A program made the translations under genes and the position numbers. The notes beneath the pieces are model-generated. The model was not told the DNA's origin. It was given only the letters and a program-made list of their open reading frames with translations, and made no database searches. Shown here piece by piece: positions 26,352 through 34,709 of a stretch of 64,000 bases of DNA (positions are counted from its first letter, which is position 1; the number at the start of each line of letters is the position of its first letter). The stretch lies in assembly GCA_963728125.1 (NCBI GenBank), contig CAVSIZ010000010.1:220952-284951 (forward strand), read 5' to 3'. Origin of the DNA: CAWDCV01 sp963728125 (GTDB taxonomy: Bacteria > Actinomycetota > Actinomycetes > CAWDCV01).

Positions 26352-26373
26352 CCGGCGCGCATCCGCGCGCCGG
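26352..26373. repeat. GC-rich hairpin in the metF-crtE intergenic region
   Basis: CCGGCGCGC, a 4-base ATCC loop and GCGCGCCGG form a perfect 9-bp stem. It is flanked by direct repeats CCGAAAGGC at 26341-26349 and 26381-26389. Position between two divergent start codons suggests a regulatory role or a 5' leader structure for crtE. Confidence 0.6.
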
Positions 26374-26394
26374 CCGGACTCCGAAAGGCCAATC

Positions 26395-27528
26395 ATGACG
26401 ACCCGCACTAGCATCCCGCCCATGCCGGAGATCACCACGCGTACCGGCGCGGTGCTGAGCGAGCGTCGCTCCCCGCTCGATGCCGAGGATCTGCGGGCAC
26501 GGGTGCAGAAGGTGCTCGACGAGTTCCTCACCCGCCAGGTCGCGGTCCTGGACGACGTGAGCGGCGACGTCGGGCCGCTGGTCGAGACCCTCACCGACCT
26601 GTTGGCGGGTGGGAAGAGGCTGCGGCCGGCGTTCTGCTACTGGGGCTGGCGCGGAGCGGGCGCCGCAGACGACGCCGCCATCGTGACCGCCGCAACGGCC
26701 CTCGAACTCCTCCAGGCGTGCGCGCTCATTCACGACGACGTCATGGACGGCAGCGACACCCGGCGCGGGCTTCCCTCGGCGCACCGGCGCTTCGCCACGC
26801 TGCACCAGCTGGGCGGCTGGCGGGGATCGGCAGAACGATTCGGTACGGGAGCCGCCATCCTGCTCGGCGACCTCTGCCTGTCGTGGACGGACGAGCTGCT
26901 GTACGGCAGCGGCCTGCCGTCAGCCGCCCTCGCCCGGGGGAAGCCGGTCCTCGACCGCATGCGCACCGAACTGATGGCCGGCCAGTACCTCGATCTGCTC
27001 GAGCAGTCGATCGCCAGCGATTCGGTCGAGCGCGCCCTACGCGTCATCCGCTTCAAGAGCGCGAAGTACACCATCGAGGCACCGCTGCACCTGGGTGCCA
27101 GGCTCGCGGGTGCCGGCCCAGACCTGCTGGCGTGCTACTCCGCGTTCGGGCTGCCGCTCGGGGAGGCCTTCCAGCTACGCGACGACCTGCTGGGCGTCTT
27201 CGGCGACCCCAGCGAGACCGGTAAGCCGGCCGGAGACGACCTGCGCGAAGGAAAGCGGACCGTTCTCATCGCCATCGCTGTCGGCAGGGCAACGAGGGCG
27301 CAGGCCGAGGTGATCCAGCGTCACCTCGGCGACGACGACCTCGACACCGACGGCGTCGCCCTGCTGCGTTCCGTACTCGAGGAGACCGGCGCCCGAGATG
27401 AGGTCGAATCGCTGATCGCGACGACCGCCGCCCAAGCCGTCGCCGCGCTCGACACGACCATGATCGACGAACCGGCCCGCGAGGTCCTCCGCGCGCTCGC
27501 TCACGCGGCAACCTCGCGTTCCGTCTGA
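26395..27528 (+). CDS. crtE: polyprenyl diphosphate synthase (GGPP synthase type)
   Basis: A 377-residue trans-prenyltransferase making a C20 (or similar) diphosphate for carotenoids. The first aspartate-rich motif is LIHDDVMDGSDTRRG near residue 113. The second region, QLRDDLLGVFGDPSETGKP, is near 262. Downstream crtI starts 2 bases after its stop, so it heads a crtE-crtI-crtB operon. The gene also corresponds in position to idsA-type genes next to metF in other actinobacteria. Confidence 0.9.
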   Translation: MTTRTSIPPMPEITTRTGAVLSERRSPLDAEDLRARVQKVLDEFLTRQVAVLDDVSGDVGPLVETLTDLLAGGKRLRPAFCYWGWRGAGAADDAAIVTAATALELLQACALIHDDVMDGSDTRRGLPSAHRRFATLHQLGGWRGSAERFGTGAAILLGDLCLSWTDELLYGSGLPSAALARGKPVLDRMRTELMAGQYLDLLEQSIASDSVERALRVIRFKSAKYTIEAPLHLGARLAGAGPDLLACYSAFGLPLGEAFQLRDDLLGVFGDPSETGKPAGDDLREGKRTVLIAIAVGRATRAQAEVIQRHLGDDDLDTDGVALLRSVLEETGARDEVESLIATTAAQAVAALDTTMIDEPAREVLRALAHAATSRSV

Positions 27529-27529
27529 C

Positions 27530-29023
27530 GTGCGCACCGTCTCCGGACGTACGGATTCCGTCGTCGTCGTCGGCGCTGGCCTCGGTGGGCTGTCAGCCGC
27601 GCTGCGGCTCGCCGGCGCCGGCCGGCAGGTGACACTGCTGGAACGCGAATCCAGCCCGGGCGGACGTGCCGGGGTGCTGGAGCTGGACGGGTATCGCTTC
27701 GACACCGGCCCGACGGTGCTCACGATGCCCGATCTGATCGCGGACGCATTCGACTGCGTTGGAGAGCGGATGGAGGACTGGCTGGACCTGCAGCCCGTCG
27801 ACCCGCTCTACCGCGCGTTCTACCCGGACGGCTCCTCGCTTGACGTCCACGCCGACACCGACGCGACGGCCGCCGAGATCGAGCGCGTGTGCGGCGGCCC
27901 TGAAGCAGCGGGCTATCGCCGCTATGTCGACTTCGTCAGCGAGCTCTACCGGCTCGAGATGCGCGACTTCATCGACCGCAACATCGACTCCCCGCTCGAC
28001 CTGATCACACCCGATCTGGCCCGCCTCGTGGCTCTCGGCGGATTCCGGCGGCTCGCGCCGAAGGTCCGCCAGTTCTTGCGCGATCCGCGCACCGTTCGGT
28101 TGTTCTCGTTCCAGTCGATGTACGCAGGGCTGGCGCCGCAGGACGCCCTCGCGATCTACGCCGTCATCGCGTACATGGACTCGGTGGCCGGCGTCTACTT
28201 CCCTCGGGGCGGCATGCACGCCGTGCCGAAGGCGATGGCCGGGGCGCTGGAGAAGCACGGCGTCACCATCGGCTACGACCGGGAGGTGACCCGCGTCGAG
28301 CTGCGCGGTCAACGCGCCGTCGCCGTGCACACCGCCGACGGCGACCGCATCCCGTGCGACGCCGTCGTCCTCAATCCCGACCTGCCGGTGGCGCGCCGCG
28401 ACCTGCTCGGGCGGCCGCTGCGGCGCCGGCTGGCGTACTCGCCGTCCTGCTTCCTGCTGCTCGCCGGCTCGTCGGCCTCGTACGGAAAGATCGCCCACCA
28501 CAACATCCACTTCGGTCGGTCGTGGAACGGGGTGTTCCGCGAGCTGATCGACGAGCGACGGTTGATGACCGATCCCTCGATCCTCGTCACCAACCCGACC
28601 CACTCCGATCCCTCGCTGGCACCCGCGGGCAAGCACAGCTACTACGTCCTGTTCCCGACCCCCAACCTGGACGCCCCCATCGACTGGCGCGTCGAAGGCC
28701 CGCGGTATCGGGACGAGGTGGTCCGCGTGCTCGAGCAGCGCGGGTACGTCGGGTTCGGCGACGCCATCGAGGTGGAGTCGGTCACGACACCGCTCGATTG
28801 GGAGCGCCGTGGCATGGAGCGGGGCGCGCCGTTCGCCGCGGCGCACACCTTCCTCCAGACCGGCCCGTTCCGGCCGGCCAACCTGTGGGGGGACAACGTC
28901 GTGTTCGTCGGTTCGGGGACACAACCGGGGGTGGGCGTCCCGATGGTGCTGGTGTCGGGGCGACTGGCTGCCGAACGCATCCTCGGACCCGACCCGGCGT
29001 ACCGGTCCCGCGCGCGGCGCTGA
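27530..29023 (+). CDS. crtI: phytoene desaturase
   Basis: A 497-residue FAD-dependent desaturase that converts phytoene to lycopene. It has the N-terminal Rossmann motif VVVVGAGLGGLSAALRLAGAG (about residues 11-31), GRAGVLELDGYRFDTGPTVL, and the C-terminal CrtI signature NVVFVGSGTQPGVGVPMVLVSG. Length is typical. The GTG start is 2 bases after the crtE stop and 9 bases separate it from crtB. Confidence 0.94.
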   Translation: MRTVSGRTDSVVVVGAGLGGLSAALRLAGAGRQVTLLERESSPGGRAGVLELDGYRFDTGPTVLTMPDLIADAFDCVGERMEDWLDLQPVDPLYRAFYPDGSSLDVHADTDATAAEIERVCGGPEAAGYRRYVDFVSELYRLEMRDFIDRNIDSPLDLITPDLARLVALGGFRRLAPKVRQFLRDPRTVRLFSFQSMYAGLAPQDALAIYAVIAYMDSVAGVYFPRGGMHAVPKAMAGALEKHGVTIGYDREVTRVELRGQRAVAVHTADGDRIPCDAVVLNPDLPVARRDLLGRPLRRRLAYSPSCFLLLAGSSASYGKIAHHNIHFGRSWNGVFRELIDERRLMTDPSILVTNPTHSDPSLAPAGKHSYYVLFPTPNLDAPIDWRVEGPRYRDEVVRVLEQRGYVGFGDAIEVESVTTPLDWERRGMERGAPFAAAHTFLQTGPFRPANLWGDNVVFVGSGTQPGVGVPMVLVSGRLAAERILGPDPAYRSRARR

Positions 29024-29032
29024 GGTCGGACG

Positions 29033-29950
29033 GTGAGTCGTCGCGAGCTGGACGCCGCCGGGATCGTCGATCCGCGGCTGCGGGTGTCGTACGAGCGCTG
29101 CCGCCAGCTCAACGCCGCACATGGCAAGACCTACTACCTGGCGACGCTGTTTCTGCCACCTGCCAAGCGACCGTACGTGCACGCGCTGTACGGCTTCGCC
29201 CGCTACGCCGACGAGATCGTCGATGTGCCCGGACGCGACGACGCCACCGCCGCCGCGCATCTCAAGGAATGGGGTGACGCATTCCTCACCGACGTGCGCC
29301 GCGGGCGCAGCACGGACTCGATCTGCGCTGCCGTCGTGGACACGGTGCGTCGCTGGGACATCCCGATCGAGCACTTCGAGGCGTTCCTGCACTCGATGGC
29401 CATGGACCTCACCGTCGCCGAATACGAGACGTACGACGACCTCTACGAGTACGTCTATGGCTCCGCAGCCGTCATCGGGCTGCAGATGGTGCCGATCCTC
29501 GAGCCGCTGTCACCGGCGGCGTACGAGCCGGCCAAGGATCTCGGCGTCGCGTTTCAACTGGCCAACTTCGTCCGCGACGTCGGTGAGGACCTCGACCGCG
29601 GGCGGGTCTACCTGCCGCTGGAGGACCTCGACGCCGCCGGGCTGACACGAGCCGACTTGGAACGCCGCGTCGTGGACGATCGCGTTCGAACCCTGCTGCG
29701 AGCCCAGATCGCGCGAGTACGACGGCTCGAAGAGGCGTCGAGTCCAGGAATCGCGATGCTGCATCCGACCAGCCGGCCCTGCATCGATGCGGCCCGAGTT
29801 CTGTACTGCGGCATCGTCGACGAAGTCGAGCGCATCGACTACCAGGTCTTCACCCAGCGCGCGAAGGTGCCGGTGCGCCGCCGACTCGAGGTGGCGTTGC
29901 CCGCGTACGTCCGTGCCCGCCGCGCTCGTCGAGGTGTCGTCAACCGGTGA
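29033..29950 (+). CDS. crtB: phytoene synthase
   Basis: A 305-residue squalene/phytoene synthase that condenses two GGPP to phytoene. The two Mg-binding motifs are GFARYADEIVDV (about residues 55-66) and QLANFVRDVGEDLDRGRVYLP (about 174-194). Last gene of crtE-I-B. Its 3' end overlaps the convergent ParB-like gene by 11 bases. Confidence 0.94.
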   Translation: MSRRELDAAGIVDPRLRVSYERCRQLNAAHGKTYYLATLFLPPAKRPYVHALYGFARYADEIVDVPGRDDATAAAHLKEWGDAFLTDVRRGRSTDSICAAVVDTVRRWDIPIEHFEAFLHSMAMDLTVAEYETYDDLYEYVYGSAAVIGLQMVPILEPLSPAAYEPAKDLGVAFQLANFVRDVGEDLDRGRVYLPLEDLDAAGLTRADLERRVVDDRVRTLLRAQIARVRRLEEASSPGIAMLHPTSRPCIDAARVLYCGIVDEVERIDYQVFTQRAKVPVRRRLEVALPAYVRARRARRGVVNR

Positions 29951-30494
29951 GGTCGATGACCTCTGCACCGATGTGCTGGTGGCCGAGCGCACGAGCAACG
30001 GCGACTCGATGCAGGCCATCGATGACGAAGTAGTCGCTGCGCCACTTGTACACCTCGATGGGTGGCAGCGGCTCGCCGGTGCGCATGGCGACGTAGACGC
30101 GGAGAAAACGATCGCGGGCGCGCTCGTCCATTGGCCGGAAGTCCCTGTCGAACAGCTGGTTGGCGCCGTCGGCACTGCCGACGATGTGCTGCACGGCGAT
30201 GCTGCGCTCGCCGCGTGAATGCTGCCCCAGATACTGACCGACGGGCGCGACCTCATCCAGACTCGGCAGGTCGAGCCGATCGCGGTGCCCCGACAGCGAC
30301 GCCGTGACCACGTGGCGCCGATGCTCACGCAGGACGGCGTCGTAGGCGTCCTCGGCCTCGAGCCACGGGCTGCCGACCACGATCAGTCCGGGACGACGAC
30401 CCAGCGGGACGCGCAGCAGTCGTGCGGCCAGCAAGACGGCTCCGGCGAGCACCAGAATCAGCGCGGCGTACTCAACCAGCGCACGTACCGGCAT
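29940..30494 (-). CDS. membrane-anchored ParB-like domain protein
   Basis: A 184-residue protein. An N-terminal transmembrane helix (VEYAALILVLAGAVLLAARLL) precedes a region whose C-terminus, YKWRSDYFVIDGLHRVAVARALGHQ, resembles the ParB/Srx nucleotide-binding fold. ParB-fold proteins can be CTPases or nucleases, but no DNA-binding domain is seen here. GGGAGAA precedes ATG 30494. Function unknown; it is divergent from the next methyltransferase. Confidence 0.7.
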   Translation of the reverse strand: MPVRALVEYAALILVLAGAVLLAARLLRVPLGRRPGLIVVGSPWLEAEDAYDAVLREHRRHVVTASLSGHRDRLDLPSLDEVAPVGQYLGQHSRGERSIAVQHIVGSADGANQLFDRDFRPMDERARDRFLRVYVAMRTGEPLPPIEVYKWRSDYFVIDGLHRVAVARALGHQHIGAEVIDLTG

Positions 30495-30529
30495 CGGCGA
30501 TTCTCCCGCGGGAAGCCTACGGTCCATCT

Positions 30530-31042
30530 GTGTCAACAACTGCACCGCCCGAACGCATCCGCTGGGCCGTCGAGATGCTCGACGTACAGCCCGACGATGT
30601 CGTGCTCGAGATCGGCTGCGGTGGTGGCGTCGCGGTAGCACTCATCTGCGATCGGCTGGCCGACGGGCACATCCTCGCCGTCGATCGCTCCGCGACCATG
30701 ATCGAGCGAGCCCAGCGCCGAAACAGCGACTGCGTGGCGGCGGGCCGGGCGTCGTTTCGCGTTGCCACGCTGGAATCGGCCGAGCTGGACGAGGCGGGTT
30801 TCTCGAAGATCTTCGCCATCAACGTGAACCTGTTCTGGGTTCGAGACCCGGGTACGGAGCTCGCCGCTATCGCGAGATCTCTCCTGCCCGACGGCAGGCT
30901 CTTTCTGTTCTACGAGCCACCCACCGTCGGTCAGGTCGCGCAAACCGTTGAGACGTTGTCAGCCGCGCTCGAGCGGTCCGGCTTCGAGACGACGACCACA
31001 ACGGACGGACGCCTGCTGTGTGTCAGCGGCTCCCGGCGTTAG
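30530..31042 (+). CDS. class I SAM-dependent methyltransferase
   Basis: A 170-residue methyltransferase with motif I VLEIGCGGGVAVALICDRL and acidic motif ILAVDRSATMIERAQRR. Substrate unknown; O-methylation of a carotenoid sugar is conceivable from context only. TACGGT at 30518-30523 lies 6 bases before GTG 30530, which suggests a leaderless transcript. Overlaps convergent crtYd by 20 bases. Confidence 0.8.
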   Translation: MSTTAPPERIRWAVEMLDVQPDDVVLEIGCGGGVAVALICDRLADGHILAVDRSATMIERAQRRNSDCVAAGRASFRVATLESAELDEAGFSKIFAINVNLFWVRDPGTELAAIARSLLPDGRLFLFYEPPTVGQVAQTVETLSAALERSGFETTTTTDGRLLCVSGSRR

Positions 31043-31343
31043 CTCGAGGTTGCTCGCGGCGCCCCCACCAGACCCACCACACCATCGACTGAACGACGAG
31101 CGCGAATCCGAAGAGCAGGTCCTCGATCGGCGCGTACACCATCCTCAACCCGACGATCGTGTCTGGGTCGTACGTCACGATGTCGCGGCCGGTGAGCCAG
31201 CCGTTGGTGACCAGCTGGAAGAACACGACGATGGCGTACGCGATCCAGAACGCGCGTCGGGTCAGCAGCCGCGTTCGCAGCACCACCAGGTCGAGCACCA
31301 CGGTGACGACCACGGCGGTGACGGCGAGCGCGGTATAGGTCAC
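31023..31343 (-). CDS. crtYd: lycopene cyclase subunit CrtYd
   Basis: A 106-residue three-helix membrane protein, the second half of a heterodimeric lycopene cyclase. The motif VYAPIEDLLFGFALV marks the family. Works with CrtYc to cyclise one or both ends of lycopene. Start overlaps the crtYc stop by ATGA. The exact ring type (beta or epsilon) cannot be told. Confidence 0.87.
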   Translation of the reverse strand: MTYTALAVTAVVVTVVLDLVVLRTRLLTRRAFWIAYAIVVFFQLVTNGWLTGRDIVTYDPDTIVGLRMVYAPIEDLLFGFALVVQSMVWWVWWGRREQPRANAGSR

Positions 31344-31690
31344 CGCACCAGCTCCCGCTCGTCATCGACGCCGATGGGAAGCCGCTGCACCGTGCGCACG
31401 GCCTCGAGCGCGAGGATTCCGGCGATCGGCACCACGACGAAGAACAGCAGCTCCTCGAGCGGCAGCCCGCCGAGCAGGATCACGTCCAGGCTCTGGTTCG
31501 GGTCAATACGCCACTGGTCACGTGACAGCGCGTACAGATCCCACGCGACGAATACCGGAACGACACACGCCAGCGTCTTGAGCAGGCGCCCCACTCGCCG
31601 GTAGACCCGCACCCCGGGCCATACGACTTCGAGCCACAGCGTGCCGAACACGCAGAAGAGCAGCACGGCGACGTACGACAGCGACCTCAT
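31340..31690 (-). CDS. crtYc: lycopene cyclase subunit CrtYc
   Basis: A 116-residue membrane protein with three hydrophobic helices and the motif GLPLEELLFFVVVPIAG, which pairs with the CrtYd motif to form the active site. It lies 22 bases after thiE on the same strand, so it may share that transcript. Its presence shows the pathway proceeds past acyclic lycopene. Confidence 0.88.
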   Translation of the reverse strand: MRSLSYVAVLLFCVFGTLWLEVVWPGVRVYRRVGRLLKTLACVVPVFVAWDLYALSRDQWRIDPNQSLDVILLGGLPLEELLFFVVVPIAGILALEAVRTVQRLPIGVDDERELVR

Positions 31691-31712
31691 GTCGCGTCCC
31701 GCGACAGTGATC

Positions 31713-32354
31713 TCACGTCGCCTCCCTCAACCGTCGAGCCAACGTGGCCGCAGCATCACCAGGGTCTGCAGCCTCGGTGATCGCACGCACCACGACGACT
31801 CGACGAGCACCTGCCTCGAGTACGGCGTCCAGCGTCTCGAGGTCGACGCCACCGATGGCGAACCACGGACGGTCGTCCTGTGCAGCGACCGCATACCGCA
31901 GCAGCGGCAAGCCCGGAGCCGCGCGACCTGGCTTCGTCGGAGTCGGCCAGACCGGTCCGACGCAGTAGTAGTCCACGCCGTCGGCGACACGCTCCGCATC
32001 GACCTCGTCGGGGGCATGGGTCGACCGACCGATCAGCACGTCGTCGCCGAGGATGCCGCGCACCGCGTCCACGGGAAGGTCGTCCTGGCCCAGGTGCAGG
32101 ATGTCCGGCCGCGTCACCCATGCGAGATCGGCGCGGTCGTTGACCGCCAGCAGCGCATCGTGTCGGCGGCACGCGTCGGCGAAGACCTCGAGCGCCGCAA
32201 GCTCAGCCCGCGCCTCCATCCCCTTCTGCCGCAGCTGAACAATGTCGACACCGGCAGCCAGGACCGCGTCCAGGAAGTCAGGCAAGTCGCCCTGACTCTC
32301 CCTGGCGTCGGTGCAGAGATAGAGCAGCGAACGCTGCAATTGGTCTCTGCTCAC
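31713..32354 (-). CDS. thiE: thiamine-phosphate synthase
   Basis: A 213-residue TIM-barrel enzyme coupling HMP-diphosphate with the thiazole phosphate. Landmarks: GVDIVQLRQKGM, DALLAVNDRADLAW, HLGQDDLP, IGRSTHAPDEV and YYCVGPVWPTPTKPG. The start is GTG 32354, overlapping the upstream stop by GTGA. It is on the opposite strand from thiO-thiS-thiG and carries no TPP riboswitch of its own in view. Confidence 0.93.
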   Translation of the reverse strand: MSRDQLQRSLLYLCTDARESQGDLPDFLDAVLAAGVDIVQLRQKGMEARAELAALEVFADACRRHDALLAVNDRADLAWVTRPDILHLGQDDLPVDAVRGILGDDVLIGRSTHAPDEVDAERVADGVDYYCVGPVWPTPTKPGRAAPGLPLLRYAVAAQDDRPWFAIGGVDLETLDAVLEAGARRVVVVRAITEAADPGDAAATLARRLREAT

Positions 32355-32818
32355 GACGACAGCTTCCGGTGGTCCCACGACGCAACCGAATCCACGTACA
32401 GGCGCATGGCTACCTGCTTGGGCGCACGCTGCAGCGCCGCCGCCCGCGCTGCTACGACGTGTTCGTCCGCGAGTCCCTCGTACTTCTGCAGCAGCGCCAC
32501 CATGACATCGGCGACGAGATCGTCATCCTCGACGAGCTCGATGCTGCCGCTCAGTTGGACGCCCCGCAGTTCCGCATAACGCTCGCCCGACTCGATCAAC
32601 GCAGCGACGCGCGGATCGCGACGAAGGTTCACGACCTTCTGCGACTTGCGGTAGGTGCGCATCAGCACCTCGCCCGCGTTGTCGACGACGTACCACATCG
32701 GCACCGGGTCGGGTGCCCCGTCCGGGCCGAGCGTGGCGAGCACCAACGTGCGGCCGGCCGCGACGAAGTCGGCGATCTCAGCGTCGCTGAGGGCGATGGC
32801 CCGGCGGGACGAGGACAT
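32351..32818 (-). CDS. pyridoxamine 5'-phosphate oxidase-fold (PPOX) protein
   Basis: A 155-residue split beta-barrel flavin- or F420-binding protein (GRTLVLATLGPDGAPDPVPMWYVV, RTYRKSQKVVNLRRDPRVAALIE). PPOX-class enzymes of this size in actinobacteria often use F420. The substrate is unknown. It is translationally coupled to thiE. A role in thiamine metabolism is not implied by the family. Confidence 0.82.
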   Translation of the reverse strand: MSSSRRAIALSDAEIADFVAAGRTLVLATLGPDGAPDPVPMWYVVDNAGEVLMRTYRKSQKVVNLRRDPRVAALIESGERYAELRGVQLSGSIELVEDDDLVADVMVALLQKYEGLADEHVVAARAAALQRAPKQVAMRLYVDSVASWDHRKLSS

Positions 32819-32833
32819 GGTGGCGCGGCGGCG

Positions 32834-33202
32834 TCAGAACGCGAGCGCCTGAGCGCGCCGGCGAACCTCCGTGCCGCGGTTCTCGACGAGTGCCTGTGCC
32901 GGCGTGCCGGGAAGCGACTCGTCCGCAGTGAATAGCCAGCGCAGCGATGCGTCGTCGTCGAAGCCGCTGTCGGCCAGCAGCGTGAGCGTGCCGGGCAACC
33001 CCTTGAGCACCTTGCCCTCCTGGACGAACGCGGCAGGAACGCGCAGCACGCCCTCGTCACCGCGCACCGCGAGCAGCTGCCGTTCGCGCAGGAACTGGCG
33101 GACCCGGGTGACGTCGACACCCAGCTGGTCGGCGACCTCGGGCACGGTCAACCACTGCTCCACGAGGGCTGACATGGGCGGCGGGACACCATGGTCGATC
33201 AC
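32834..33202 (-). CDS. Rv2175c-like winged-helix DNA-binding protein
   Basis: A 122-residue protein resembling mycobacterial Rv2175c: an N-terminal helix-turn-helix (WLTVPEVADQLGVDVTRVRQFLRERQL) and a C-terminal dimer-like region. In mycobacteria Rv2175c is phosphorylated by PknL, and a PknL-like kinase lies at 36685. CAGGCT (complement of 33210-33215) stands 7 bases before GTG 33202, suggesting a leaderless start. Confidence 0.85.
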   Translation of the reverse strand: MIDHGVPPPMSALVEQWLTVPEVADQLGVDVTRVRQFLRERQLLAVRGDEGVLRVPAAFVQEGKVLKGLPGTLTLLADSGFDDDASLRWLFTADESLPGTPAQALVENRGTEVRRRAQALAF

Positions 33203-33261
33203 GTTCGCCAGCCTGCCATCCGCAGTCCAGCGATTGCGTCCTCCCCTCTACTCCGTACCCT

Positions 33262-33358
33262 GGTGCTCGTACACGGGAGCCCGGTGGACGGGCTGAGAGG
33301 GCGGCTGCTGCCGCCGACCGTCGAACCTGATCCGGGTCATGCCGGCGAAGGGAGCACC
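33262..33358 (+). ncRNA. TPP riboswitch (THI element)
   Basis: Conserved blocks GGGCTGAGAGG (about 33290-33300) and GAACCTGATCCGGGTCATGC (about 33323-33342) define a thiamine pyrophosphate aptamer. The closing stem pairs GGTGCTC (33262-33268) with GAGCACC (33352-33358). AAGGGAG at 33348-33354, the thiO ribosome-binding site, lies in or beside this stem. TPP binding would therefore block translation of thiO-thiS-thiG. Confidence 0.95.
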
Positions 33359-33363
33359 CCTCC

Positions 33364-34512
33364 ATGACAACTACGGACGATCTCGTCGTGGTCGGTGGTG
33401 GGCTTATCGGCTTGTCCATCGCGTGGCGCTGCGCGCAGCGCGGCATGTCTGTACGAGTCGTGGACCCAGTGCCAGGCGCCGGAGCAAGCCGCGCCGCCGC
33501 CGGAATGCTCGCCCCCGTCACCGAGCTGCACTACGGCGAGGAAGACCTGCTGCGCCTCAACCTGCAGTCGGCGCGGCGCTATCCCGCGTTCGTGGCCGAG
33601 CTCGAGGACGCAACCGGCACACGTGTCGGCTACCGGACCGAGGGAACGCTGGCCGTGGCCCTCGATCTCGACGACCGCGCAGTTCTCACCGACCTGCAGG
33701 CCTTCCAGACCTCCCTCGGGTTGGACGTCGAGGCCTTGACTGCCCGCGAGGCACGGCGGCTAGAGCCGATGCTCGACCCGGGCATACGCGGCGCTCTGCA
33801 CGTCCGCTCCGACCACTCCGTCGACAATCGCCGGCTCGTGACGGCGCTGCTCGCGGCTGCCGAGGGCGTCGGCGTCCACCTGGTCAAGGAACGCGTGGAC
33901 GAGCTGATCCGCGGTGACGATGGCGTGCTCGGCGTACGAGCCGCAGGAACCGATCACCGGGCAACGACCGTCGTCATTGCCGCCGGTAGCTGGTCGGGAT
34001 CGCTCGCGGGCCTGGAGGACGGGCTGCTTCCCCCGGTCCGTCCGGTCAAGGGGCAGATCCTGCGGCTGCGCACGCCGCCCTCGTACGGCACCGTGCTGAC
34101 CCGCACCGTGCGCGGGTTCGTCCGCGGCTCGGGCGTCTATCTGGTGCCCCGATCGGACGGCGAGATCGTCGTCGGCGCGACGGTAGAGGAGCGCGGATTC
34201 GACGACGCGGTCACGGCCGGCGCCGTGTACGAGCTGCTGCGCGACGCGCGCGACCTCGTACCCGCAGTCACCGAGCTCACCGTGGCCGAGATCGGAGCGG
34301 GCCTGCGTCCCGGCTCACCGGACAATGCGCCGCTGATCGGCCCTACGTCCGTGCCTGGCCTAGTGCTCGCGACCGGGCACTTCCGCAACGGCGTACTGCT
34401 CGCACCGGTGACCGCAGATCTGGTCGCGGACCTCATCACTACCGGGTCGTTGCCCGAGTCAGCCGCCGCCTTTGCGCCCAGTCGGTTCGAGCGGATCGGA
34501 GCGCCCGCGTGA
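33364..34512 (+). CDS. thiO: glycine oxidase ThiO
   Basis: A 382-residue FAD-dependent oxidase that turns glycine into iminoglycine for the thiazole ring. The N-terminal motif VVVGGGLIGLSIAWRC binds FAD, and GAGASRAAAGMLAPVTE and the C-terminal PLIGPTSVPGLVLATGHFRNG are typical. It is the first gene behind the TPP riboswitch, and its stop overlaps thiS by GTGA. Confidence 0.94.
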   Translation: MTTTDDLVVVGGGLIGLSIAWRCAQRGMSVRVVDPVPGAGASRAAAGMLAPVTELHYGEEDLLRLNLQSARRYPAFVAELEDATGTRVGYRTEGTLAVALDLDDRAVLTDLQAFQTSLGLDVEALTAREARRLEPMLDPGIRGALHVRSDHSVDNRRLVTALLAAAEGVGVHLVKERVDELIRGDDGVLGVRAAGTDHRATTVVIAAGSWSGSLAGLEDGLLPPVRPVKGQILRLRTPPSYGTVLTRTVRGFVRGSGVYLVPRSDGEIVVGATVEERGFDDAVTAGAVYELLRDARDLVPAVTELTVAEIGAGLRPGSPDNAPLIGPTSVPGLVLATGHFRNGVLLAPVTADLVADLITTGSLPESAAAFAPSRFERIGAPA

Positions 34513-34706
34513 TCACGGTCAACGGGGAACGCAGCGACGTGGCCGCAGGAACGTCGGTGGAGGCGATCGTGGCGACCCTGACGCCCCAGCGCTCCGGTGT
34601 CGCGGTCGCGCTCAACGACTCCGTCGTCCCGCGGGCGGCCTGGTCGACCACTCTGGTCGCCGATGACGACCGGCTCGAAGTGCTCACCGCGGTGCAGGGA
34701 GGCTGA
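34509..34706 (+). CDS. thiS: sulfur carrier protein ThiS
   Basis: A 65-residue ubiquitin-like carrier starting MITVNGERSDVAAGTSVEA and ending in Gly-Gly, the site that receives the thiocarboxylate sulfur. It is transferred to the thiazole by ThiG, encoded 3 bases downstream. No thiF adenylyltransferase is in the window. Confidence 0.93.
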   Translation: MITVNGERSDVAAGTSVEAIVATLTPQRSGVAVALNDSVVPRAAWSTTLVADDDRLEVLTAVQGG

Positions 34707-34709
34707 CCG

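Noticed and set aside
27593..29392. Long minus-strand frame opposite crtI
   Set aside because: Antisense shadow; crtI has full family motifs on the other strand.
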